In this document: positions 33,603-40,578 of the stretch, piece by piece | How positions within the stretch are numbered: the stretch's first letter is position 1 | Layout: every line of letters begins with the position of its first letter | From: G963422745 sp965214285 | GTDB lineage: Bacteria > Actinomycetota > Acidimicrobiia > Acidimicrobiales > Aldehydirespiratoraceae | DNA: 64,000 nt | Assembly (NCBI GenBank): GCA_965214285.1 | Contig: OZ243946.1 | Span: 1,550,001 to 1,614,000, forward strand | Direction of reading: 5' to 3' | Program-made: the position numbers and the translations under genes | The notes under the pieces: generated by a model | Databases searched by the model: none | The model's input: the letters and a program-made list of their open reading frames with translations, nothing else | Told to the model about the DNA's origin: nothing

Positions 33603-33860
33603 ATGTCCGCAGGCTGGGTTGTCGGCTACACCGTGGGCGGTGCGCTCATCGCCGTGGTGGTGGTGCTGCTGTTGCTCATGATTCGCGGCGCCAGGCGCGC
33701 CGCCGTCAAGGCCGAGTCGATCTTGACGGCTCTCGAGGAGTCCCGCGACAACACCGCCCCGCTTTGGGCCGTGAACGATGTCAACAACGCCGTCGAGCGC
33801 ATCACCGACTCAGCAGCGGCTGTCCGCGGGCATCTGGCTTCGAAGGGCGCCGAGTCGTGA
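33603..33860 (+). CDS. Small single-pass membrane protein, hydrogenase-linked
   Basis: The 85-residue product has one N-terminal transmembrane helix (about residues 5-28, ending in an Arg-rich stop) and then an amphipathic, possibly coiled helix (VKAESILTALEESRDN..., VNNAVERITDSAAAVRGH). ATG 33603 has AGGGGG five bases ahead. A similar protein is encoded at 50560 behind the same operator. It might tether the signal-less hydrogenase to the membrane or quinone pool; that is inference. Confidence 0.7.
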   Translation: MSAGWVVGYTVGGALIAVVVVLLLLMIRGARRAAVKAESILTALEESRDNTAPLWAVNDVNNAVERITDSAAAVRGHLASKGAES

Positions 33861-34186
33861 GCACCCACGCCCTCTGGTGGATGACGCTGGGCATCGGCCT
33901 GGTGGTGGCGCTTGTCGCAGTGGGGCTCCTGCAGATCTTCTACCGCCAGGTACGGCGGATCGAGTCGGGATCGGGCGCCATATGGAAGACCGGCAAGCAG
34001 GTGGCCCGCAACACCGCCACCACCTGGATGCTGCAGCAGACGACGGTCCGTCTCGACGGGCTGACCGAGGAGGCGATGCTTCACGACGCATTCCTCGACG
34101 ACGCCCTGGCCCCGGCGTCGGGCGGCGCGGACTCGCCAAGCGAGACAGGACCCGAGACAGCCCCCGAGACAGGAGCACCGCACTGA
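33857..34186 (+). CDS. Small single-pass membrane protein, hydrogenase-linked
   Basis: The 109-residue product has one N-terminal helix (about residues 6-29), a basic amphipathic segment (YRQVRRIESGSGAIWKTGKQV), and a Thr/Pro/Glu-rich acidic tail. GTG 33857 overlaps the previous stop (GTGA), and its stop overlaps the next ATG. I see no homologue at the second membrane-protein locus. Role unknown. Confidence 0.65.
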   Translation: MSTHALWWMTLGIGLVVALVAVGLLQIFYRQVRRIESGSGAIWKTGKQVARNTATTWMLQQTTVRLDGLTEEAMLHDAFLDDALAPASGGADSPSETGPETAPETGAPH

Positions 34187-34449
34187 TGCGTACCCTGCTT
34201 GTCGTGCTCACGGTCGCAGAGGTGGTGATCCTGGTCGCAGCGCTGGCCGCCTACCTGCAGGCCATCGCCCGCTCGCTCGCTCGGATCTCGGCGAACCTGG
34301 CAAGGGTTACCTTCGGGGTGCGCGCCATCGAGACGCAGTGCTCGTCCATCGGGCCGTCGGTGACCCGCATCAACGAGCAGCTCACTGCGATCGCAGGCGC
34401 CTTGACGGTTGTCACCGGCAAGGCAGAGCGGCTGGGGAAGGGTGCGTGA
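34186..34449 (+). CDS. Small single-pass membrane protein, paralogue of 50825-51085
   Basis: The 87-residue product has an N-terminal helix (about residues 3-24) and then ARVTFGVRAIETQCSSIGPSVTRINEQL, an amphipathic helix. The gene at 50825 has the aligned ITFGVRGIADQTEPLGELLTPIKTDL, so the two are paralogues. ATG 34186 overlaps the upstream stop (TGATG). With its neighbours it forms a set of hydrogenase-linked membrane peptides. Confidence 0.7.
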   Translation: MRTLLVVLTVAEVVILVAALAAYLQAIARSLARISANLARVTFGVRAIETQCSSIGPSVTRINEQLTAIAGALTVVTGKAERLGKGA

Positions 34450-34847
34450 GCGCCGCCGCGCCGAAGTCGGTCGCCTTGGCTGCCCTGTACTGGCGCAGCG
34501 AGATCCTCCAGGTCATGTACTGGCTGCGCGGCGAGGGATTCGGCGATGTCGTCGATCCCGGCCTGATAGAGCGGTTCCTCGGCGTGGATGCCGCCATCGG
34601 CATGACCTACCTGGATCGGCTCGCAGACGAGGGCTACCTGGTCCGTGACGGCGACTGGTACGCGCTTTCGGACTTCGGGCTCGAACAGGGCGCTCGCGAG
34701 TTCGCCGACGCATTCGCGGACCTGACCAAGCCCGCCCACGGCGAGTGCAGCGACGACTGCTGGTGTCACGCCTCGGTCGACGAGGCCGAAGCCTGCCTGG
34801 CCCACAGATTCGGCCACGACCACCCTGGACACCTCAATGGGCACTGA
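34446..34847 (+). CDS. Winged-helix protein with Cys/His-rich C-terminal tail
   Basis: The 133-residue product begins with about 95 residues of winged-helix pattern: ALYWRSEILQVMYWLRGEGF, AIGMTYLDRLADEGYLVRDGDWYALSDFG. The tail contains HGECSDDCWCHASVDEAEAC followed by HRFGHDHPGHLNGH. That is four Cys and seven His in about 40 residues, a plausible site for Ni(II) or another metal. GTG 34446 overlaps the previous stop, and its own end overlaps the PadR gene. It may be a metal-sensing regulator or a metal-binding accessory factor. Confidence 0.65.
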   Translation: MSAAAPKSVALAALYWRSEILQVMYWLRGEGFGDVVDPGLIERFLGVDAAIGMTYLDRLADEGYLVRDGDWYALSDFGLEQGAREFADAFADLTKPAHGECSDDCWCHASVDEAEACLAHRFGHDHPGHLNGH

Positions 34848-35241
34848 GCGACCCGCCTCCACAGGCGCAGAGCAACCTGCCTCGACGGGCCCCGAGCGGC
34901 ACAGAGGGCCTGTGCCCCGGCGCTACCTCGAGGCCTACCTGCTGCTGACCTTGCGGCGCGACGGCCGCTCCTATGGCTACGAGCTCTGTGAGACCGTCAG
35001 GGCCCTTGGCCTCAATGTCGACCTCGCCGGCGTCTACCGGGCACTTCGCCGCATGGATCGCAGCGAGCTGGTGAGCGCCGCCTGGGTGCCCTCGGACAAC
35101 GGTCCCGACCGTCGGGAATACGTGCTGACCGAAATCGGCCGGGCCGCGGCGACAGAGGCAGCCGGCGAGCTGGCCGGTCTGCGGGACGTGCTCACCGCTG
35201 CCTTGACGGCTCTCGACGTGAGCGTCGCGGAGTCATCGTGA
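34837..35241 (+). CDS. PadR-family transcriptional regulator
   Basis: The 134-residue product contains the PadR winged helix: EAYLLLTLRRDGRSYGYELCETV, NVDLAGVYRALRRMDRSELVSAAW, and the wing DNGPDRREYVLTEIGRAAATE. The 25-residue N-terminus is low-complexity. It lies between the Cys/His winged-helix gene and a CooC-like ATPase, and is a candidate for recognising the palindromes at 33535, 42867 and 50496. Its effector is unknown. Confidence 0.82.
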   Translation: MGTERPASTGAEQPASTGPERHRGPVPRRYLEAYLLLTLRRDGRSYGYELCETVRALGLNVDLAGVYRALRRMDRSELVSAAWVPSDNGPDRREYVLTEIGRAAATEAAGELAGLRDVLTAALTALDVSVAESS

Positions 35242-36011
35242 AGCTGGCAGTCGCCGGCAAGGGAGGCGCGGGCAAGACCACGTTCTGTGCCACCGCGGCC
35301 AGGCTGCTAGCACGGCGCGGCTATCGGGTAGTCGCCATCGACGGCGACACCAACCCCAACCTCCACGCAGCGATCGGGCTCAGCGACGAGCCGGCCATGC
35401 CCCCGTTCCTTCCGGCGAGTCTGATCTCGCGGCGCTTCGACGGCCCTCGCCTCAGTGTGCCCGTCAGCGATGTGCTCGCCGAGTTCGCAGCCGTGGCGCC
35501 CGACGGCGTTCAGGTGATGCGGATGGGCGTCCCCGAACACCCAGACGAAGGCTGCATGTGCTCCGCTCACGCCACCGTCGCCGCGGTCATGGCCGAGCTC
35601 GGCGCCGACCCCGCGATCCTGACACTGCTCGATCTCGAAGCCTCGCCCGAGCATCTCAGTCGCGGCACGGCCCGTCACGCGGACGTGCTGGCTCTCATCG
35701 CCGAGCCGTACTTCCGATCGCTCGAAGCGGTCCGCTTGCAGGCGTCTCTGGCTTCGGAGTCGTCCATCGAGCGGGTCTGCGTCGTTGCCAACAAGTGCCG
35801 GACCGAGACCGACGCTGCGGCGATCGCCGAGTTCTGCGCGGGCCACGGCCTGCACCTGATCGGGCAGATGCCATGGTCGGACAGCGTGGTCGATGCCGAC
35901 GCCCTCGGTCGCCCTCTGCTGGACCACGCCCCGGTCGACCCGGTGGTCGACTCGGTGGCCGCAGTGCTCGACGCAGTCGGCCTCCCTGAGCCGGCGGGAG
36001 TCCCGAGCTGA
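35238..36011 (+). CDS. CooC-like nickel-insertion ATPase (C-x-C type)
   Basis: This is a MinD/SIMIBI ATPase of the CooC/AcsF type. VAGKGGAGKTTF is the deviant Walker A with signature Lys, IDGDTNPNLHAAIG the switch/Walker segment, and GCMCSAHAT gives Cys106 and Cys108, the C-x-C that binds metal at the CooC dimer interface. CooC matures Ni carbon-monoxide dehydrogenase; here the partner should be hydrogenase maturation. GTG 35238 overlaps the PadR stop, and the stop overlaps hypC (TGATG), directly before the Hyp genes. It is one of four paralogues in the island. Confidence 0.85.
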   Translation: MKLAVAGKGGAGKTTFCATAARLLARRGYRVVAIDGDTNPNLHAAIGLSDEPAMPPFLPASLISRRFDGPRLSVPVSDVLAEFAAVAPDGVQVMRMGVPEHPDEGCMCSAHATVAAVMAELGADPAILTLLDLEASPEHLSRGTARHADVLALIAEPYFRSLEAVRLQASLASESSIERVCVVANKCRTETDAAAIAEFCAGHGLHLIGQMPWSDSVVDADALGRPLLDHAPVDPVVDSVAAVLDAVGLPEPAGVPS

Positions 36012-36286
36012 TGTGCGTGGGCATCCCTGCACGGGTGGTGGAGCTGGCGCCGTCCGGCCCTCACACGGCCATCGTCGACGTGGAAGGAGTGCAGCGCGAG
36101 GTCAACACCCTCGTCGTCGACGGCGACGGAGAGCCTCTGGAGGTGGGGGACTGGGTGCTCCTGCACGTCGGCTTTGCCATGTCGCGCATCGACCCCCAAG
36201 AGGCTTCAGAGACCCTGGCGTTCATGCGCGAACTCGGGTCGGTCTACGAAGACGAGGTCGAGGCCTTCGGGATCGACCTCCGGTGA
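36011..36286 (+). CDS. hypC: Hydrogenase maturation chaperone HypC
   Basis: HypC carries the Fe(CN)2CO precursor with HypD and hands it to the large subunit. The essential N-terminal Cys is in MCVGIPARVVEL. EVGDWVLLHVGFAMSRIDPQEA is the OB-fold signature, and the C-terminal helix extends to FMRELGSVYEDEVEAFG. At 91 residues it is of normal length. ATG 36011 overlaps the CooC stop. Confidence 0.95.
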   Translation: MCVGIPARVVELAPSGPHTAIVDVEGVQREVNTLVVDGDGEPLEVGDWVLLHVGFAMSRIDPQEASETLAFMRELGSVYEDEVEAFGIDLR

Positions 36287-36296
36287 CAGAGCCCCG

Positions 36297-37382
36297 ATGC
36301 GCACCGGCGACTCCGCCATCGACGCCCGCCAGTGCCCGCTGGATGCGGCGCTGTGGCTGGCACGGGCCTTCGCCGCTGGCAGCCGGCTCGCGGTAGCGGC
36401 ACCGGGACTGCAGGATCACGCTCACCACATCGCCGTCGAGTTCATCCACCCCGTGGTCACAGGCACTCAGGCCCTGCCGGCATCGGTCGTGCGCGACCTC
36501 GAATCCGTTGCCGATGCCCGCACGGCGTGCATCTTCGTCGGTCGCAGAGAAGCGGCCGCAGGCGCCGATGTCGTGATCTCCGCCGAGGGTCCTGAGGCCG
36601 AGATCGTCCGCGCCTATCACTTGCTGTGGGAGCTGGTGCAGGTAGCCATGGAGCACCCCGGCCTGGTGGGTGCCTCGGCGGTTGCGGGGGGCGACAGCAC
36701 CGGTTTCCTGTATCCCTTCCTGGATGCCGCCGAGACAGACCCCGAGGCGCTCATCGAGGCGCTGGCATCCTCAGCCGAGGCCAAGACCGCCGAGTCCGAG
36801 CGCATCGTCGCCCAAGCCCTGGCCGACAACGCGGCTGCGCTTGACGCCGCAGCCGCCGCAGTCGCCGACGCCGTCTCGCGCGGCGGCCGGGTACACGCCA
36901 TGGGCAACGGCGGCAGCGCAACGGATGCCGCCCGCCTGGCTCGCCTGCTGGGGCTGCTGGGGATCGAAGCGGCTGCCCTCACGGACGACTACGCCGTGCT
37001 CACTGCCCTGGCCAACGACATAGGCGTCGATGCCGTCTTCGCGCGTCAGGTCGAGGCCCTGGCCGCCCCCGGCGACCTGCTGGTCGGCTACAGCACCAGC
37101 GGAGCGTCACCGAACCTGCTGAGGGCGTTCGAGGCGGCTCACTCCGGCGAAGTGACCACCGTCGGCTTCAGCGGCCGCCACGGAAGCCACTTCGCATCCG
37201 CCCCTGCGGTCCAGCATTGTCTGACGGTGGACGCCAGCTCGATTCACCGCATCCAGGAGGCCCAGGCAGCGCTCTCTGATGCGCTCTGCGCCGCACTCGC
37301 GCAGCGGCTCGGCCTGCCCTCGCGCCCACAAGCACCCCACGCCCAGCGCGCCGGAGATGAGAACGCCGGAGCCAGGCGATGA
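36297..37382 (+). CDS. SIS-domain phosphoheptose-isomerase-like protein, hyp operon
   Basis: The C-terminal half is a SIS domain like GmhA: AMGNGGSATDAARLARLL, ALANDIGVDAVFARQVEAL, and YSTSGASPNLLRAFEAAH. The N-terminal 170 residues are a separate domain (GLQDHAHHIAVEFIHPVVTG, FVGRREAAAGADVV) that I do not recognise. It lies between hypC and hypD, and its stop overlaps hypD. I recall similar proteins in actinobacterial hydrogenase loci, so the placement is probably functional rather than accidental. The substrate is unknown; sugar-phosphate binding is expected. Confidence 0.75.
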   Translation: MRTGDSAIDARQCPLDAALWLARAFAAGSRLAVAAPGLQDHAHHIAVEFIHPVVTGTQALPASVVRDLESVADARTACIFVGRREAAAGADVVISAEGPEAEIVRAYHLLWELVQVAMEHPGLVGASAVAGGDSTGFLYPFLDAAETDPEALIEALASSAEAKTAESERIVAQALADNAAALDAAAAAVADAVSRGGRVHAMGNGGSATDAARLARLLGLLGIEAAALTDDYAVLTALANDIGVDAVFARQVEALAAPGDLLVGYSTSGASPNLLRAFEAAHSGEVTTVGFSGRHGSHFASAPAVQHCLTVDASSIHRIQEAQAALSDALCAALAQRLGLPSRPQAPHAQRAGDENAGARR

Positions 37383-38506
37383 AGTACGTCGATGAGTTCC
37401 GCGACCCCGAAGCCGCCCGCCTCCTGCTCGCCGAGATCGCCGAATCGGCGGCAGGTCAGCCGCCGCGCAAGTTCATGGAGGTCTGTGGGGGCCACACCCA
37501 TGCCATCTACCGCCACGGCATCGAGGCACTGCTCCCTGCCCGCATCGAGCTGGTGCACGGCCCCGGCTGTCCGGTCTGCGTCATCCCCATGGGCCGCATC
37601 GACGATGCCATCGCCGTCGCCGAGACCCCCGGGACGACTTTGTGCTGCTTCGGCGACATGCTGAGGGTGCCGGGCGGGTCGTCGAACCTGCTCGAGGCGA
37701 AAGCCCGCGGCGCCGACGTCCGAGTCGTCTACTCGCCGCTGGACGCACTGCGCCTGGCGGAGGGCCGAGCGGACCTGAACGTGGTCTTCTTGGCCGTCGG
37801 GTTCGAGACCACAGCGCCGTCGACGGCGATCACGCTGCTGCAGGCCCGCGAGCGCCAGGTGGCCAACTTCAGCGTCTTCTGCAATCACGTGACCATCGTC
37901 CCGCCGCTCAAGGCCATCCTCGACTCGCCCGGCCTCGACCTTGCCGGGTTCCTGGGACCAGGTCACGTGTCGACGGTCATCGGCACTCGTCCGTACCGGT
38001 TCGTCCCACGGCAGTACGGGCGCCCGCTGGTCACAGCCGGGTTCGAGCCGGTGGACATCCTCCAAGGCGTGCTGATGCTGCTGCACCAGCTCGCCGAGGG
38101 CCGCTGCGAAGTGGAGAACCAGTACCGGCGAGTGGTGAGCGAGTCGGGCAACGCGCGCGCTCTGAGCCTGCTGCAAGAGGTTTTCGTCCTGCGGCCGCAC
38201 TTCGAGTGGCGAGGCCTCGGGTTCATCGCCCAGAGCGCCTTGGCGCTGGCCCCGGCATTCGCCGACTGGGACGCCGAGCTGCGCTTCGAGGTGCCCGGCG
38301 TCCGGGTCGCCGATCCGAAGGCCTGTCAATGTGGGGAGGTGCTCAAGGGAGCGCTGCGCCCCTGGGAATGCAAGGTGTTCGGTACCGCCTGCACTCCCGA
38401 GACACCCATCGGGACCTGCATGGTCTCCTCTGAGGGAGCGTGCGCGGCTTACTACAGCTACGGCCGCTACAGCGCTCGCGACCGGATCCCGGTGTCGGCC
38501 GTCTGA
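37379..38506 (+). CDS. hypD: Hydrogenase maturation protein HypD
   Basis: HypD is the Fe-S scaffold on which Fe(CN)2CO is built. MEVCGGHTHAIYRHGIEALL, VHGPGCPVCVIPMGRID, AVGFETTAPSTAITL and FCNHVTIVPPLKAIL are the family signatures, and the C-terminal Cys set (ACQCGEVL, CKVFGTAC, CMVSSEGAC) ligates the [4Fe-4S] cluster. The 375-residue product is of normal length. ATG 37379 overlaps the upstream stop (ATGA). Confidence 0.97.
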   Translation: MKYVDEFRDPEAARLLLAEIAESAAGQPPRKFMEVCGGHTHAIYRHGIEALLPARIELVHGPGCPVCVIPMGRIDDAIAVAETPGTTLCCFGDMLRVPGGSSNLLEAKARGADVRVVYSPLDALRLAEGRADLNVVFLAVGFETTAPSTAITLLQARERQVANFSVFCNHVTIVPPLKAILDSPGLDLAGFLGPGHVSTVIGTRPYRFVPRQYGRPLVTAGFEPVDILQGVLMLLHQLAEGRCEVENQYRRVVSESGNARALSLLQEVFVLRPHFEWRGLGFIAQSALALAPAFADWDAELRFEVPGVRVADPKACQCGEVLKGALRPWECKVFGTACTPETPIGTCMVSSEGACAAYYSYGRYSARDRIPVSAV

Positions 38507-38510
38507 GCGA

Positions 38511-39611
38511 GTGTCGCCCGTGGCATCCGACGACGACGTGGCCCGGCGCGAGGCGGTCCTGGCCCGCGTCGAGGCATGGCGATCACGGGCGCCGGTCCTG
38601 CGCGAAGACACCATCACCATGGCCCACGGCGCGGGCGGCCAGGCCTCCCAGTCGCTCATCGAGGCGGTCATCCGACCAGCCCTGTCAAACCCCGAGCTCG
38701 ACCGCCTGGCTGACGCGGCGATGCTCGATTGCCCGTCCGGCTGCCGGGTCGCCATCAGCTGCGACGCCTTCGTCGTGACCCCGCGGCGGTTCCCGGGCGG
38801 CTCGATCGGAGACCTTGCCGTAAACGGAACCCTGAACGACCTCGCCTGCGTGGGCGCCGCTCCAGCCGGGATCTCCCTGTCACTGGTGATCGAGGAGGGA
38901 TTTGCGGTGGCCGAGCTCCAGGCGATCATCGACGACGTGGCCGCCGCCGCCGCCGAGGCGGGCATCCCGGTCGTTACCGGCGACACCAAGGTCGTCGAGC
39001 GCGGGGCGGCGGACGGCTGCTATCTCACCACCAGCGGCGTCGGCTTCGTGCCGCAGGGGACCGAGCTCGGCGTCGGCAAGGTCGAGCCGGGCGACGCCGT
39101 GATCGTCTCGGGGAGCATCGGCGACCACGGCATCGCAGTCACTGTGGCCCGCGGCGATCTTGCGCTGTCGGCGGAGGTCTCATCGGACACGGCGGCGCTT
39201 CACCGCCTGGCGGCGGACCTCTTGAGTGCAGTGCCCGAGACCCGCTGGCTCCGGGATCCCACGCGTGGCGGCGTGGCCTCGACCTGCAACGAGCTGGCTT
39301 CGGGCTGCGGGCTCGGCATCGACCTCAGCGAAGCCGACATCGGAGTGCGGCCGGCGGTCGCCGGGGCCTGCGAGATGCTCGGGCTTGATCCGCTGCACAT
39401 CGCCAACGAGGGCAAGCTGGTAGCGGTGGTGCCCGCCGGGCAGGCCGATGCTGCGCTGAATGCCATGCGCCGACATCGCCATGGCGCCGAGGCGTGCCGA
39501 ATCGGCACCGTCAGCGACGACCACCCGGGCCTTGTCGTGGTTCACAACTCCTTCGGCGGCAGTCGGATCCTGGACATGCTGGTGGGCGATCCTCTGCCGC
39601 GCATCTGCTGA
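38511..39611 (+). CDS. hypE: Hydrogenase maturation protein HypE
   Basis: HypE receives the carbamoyl group from HypF on its C-terminal Cys and dehydrates it to thiocyanate, the cyanide donor. The protein ends PRIC, the required C-terminal motif. The ATP-binding AIR-synthase-like core shows TMAHGAGGQASQSLIEAVI, GGSIGDLAVNGTLNDLA, VTGDTKVVERG and RDPTRGGVAST. GTG 38511 gives 366 residues, slightly longer than usual because of an N-terminal extension; GTG 38520 is an alternative. It is the last gene of this rightward operon. Confidence 0.96.
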   Translation: MSPVASDDDVARREAVLARVEAWRSRAPVLREDTITMAHGAGGQASQSLIEAVIRPALSNPELDRLADAAMLDCPSGCRVAISCDAFVVTPRRFPGGSIGDLAVNGTLNDLACVGAAPAGISLSLVIEEGFAVAELQAIIDDVAAAAAEAGIPVVTGDTKVVERGAADGCYLTTSGVGFVPQGTELGVGKVEPGDAVIVSGSIGDHGIAVTVARGDLALSAEVSSDTAALHRLAADLLSAVPETRWLRDPTRGGVASTCNELASGCGLGIDLSEADIGVRPAVAGACEMLGLDPLHIANEGKLVAVVPAGQADAALNAMRRHRHGAEACRIGTVSDDHPGLVVVHNSFGGSRILDMLVGDPLPRIC

Positions 39612-39716
39612 AACGCCGTCCGCAGACCCGCTTGGGCCTGTCTGCTGACCGCCCTGTCAGCTGACGCGCTGCGTGCTTGCGCCCTGCCCCGCTCGGGCGC
39701 TGCCGGCGAGCGGGCC

Positions 39717-40472
39717 TCAGGCCGGCGCGCCCACCCCGAGCAGGCGCTCCGCGAGGTGCCCGACGACAGCCCAGGCCTGAGGCGCAGCATCAAGCGGGAC
39801 CGGCGAGCCCAGGCGGTCGGCAGCCACCAGGTCGGCATCTGCGCCCAGCACGAAGTCGACCGGCACCTCGTACTCGGCGCAGAGCTCGGCCAGAAGCCCG
39901 TCCTGGTCGGCGGCGACCTTGTTGCCCACCCCGACCCACGAGGCGATGCCGAGCTCGTCGGCAAGTCTGATCGTGCGCTGCGCCGTGATGACTGCCTTCC
40001 TGCTGGGCTCGAAGACCAGCACCAGCACGTCGGCGTGCGCCAAGGTGCCGCCGGATCGGCTCAGGTGCTCGATGCCCGCCTCCATGTCGATCACGGTGTC
40101 GTCGACCTCGGAGTCCAGTGCCTCCGCGAGCAGGCTTCGCACGGTCGCATGACCGCCGCAGGTGCATCCGGCGCCGGCTTCGCTGACCCGCAGCGCCGAC
40201 ATGAGGTGAACGCCTTCGGGGGTGGGCACGGCGTAGTCGGCCATCAGCTCGTCGATGGTCATGTCGCCCCGACGGCCGACGACGATCGAACGGGGCACCG
40301 TCAGGATCTGCTCGGTCTGACGTGTGTCGAGCCCCAGGGACAGGCCCAGGTTCGGGTTCGAGTCGGTGTCCACGGCCAGGACCCTGCGGCCCTTGGCTCG
40401 CAGCGTCCTCGCCAGCAGAGCGCTGAGCGTCGTCTTGCCCACTCCGCCCTTGCCGACTACGCCGATCTTCAC
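39717..40472 (-). CDS. CooC-like nickel-insertion ATPase (C-x-C type), second copy
   Basis: The 251-residue product has the deviant Walker A VVGKGGVGKTTLSALLART, the VDTDSNPNLGLSLGL switch, and GCTCGGHATVRSLL, with the metal-binding Cys103 and Cys105. This is the closest in-window relative of the UGA-containing ATPase at 49739. GTG 40472 has GGGAG upstream; the longer open frame is Arg/His-rich and was rejected. It is downstream of hypF, 106 bases away on the same strand. Confidence 0.86.
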   Translation of the reverse strand: MKIGVVGKGGVGKTTLSALLARTLRAKGRRVLAVDTDSNPNLGLSLGLDTRQTEQILTVPRSIVVGRRGDMTIDELMADYAVPTPEGVHLMSALRVSEAGAGCTCGGHATVRSLLAEALDSEVDDTVIDMEAGIEHLSRSGGTLAHADVLVLVFEPSRKAVITAQRTIRLADELGIASWVGVGNKVAADQDGLLAELCAEYEVPVDFVLGADADLVAADRLGSPVPLDAAPQAWAVVGHLAERLLGVGAPA

Positions 40473-40578
40473 CTGTGGACTCCCTGTTGCTTGGTGATGC
40501 TTGGCTCGGTGGTGAGTTCTGCTGTGCGATTCTGTTGTGCGGCGCGATCTGCGCGGCACGATCGCCGGGCACGCCAGG

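Noticed and set aside
40473..40578. Gene or operator in the 106-bp gap between hypF and the second CooC gene.
   Set aside because: The open frame there is Arg/His-rich extension of the CooC gene without a good start, and no palindrome matches the island motif.
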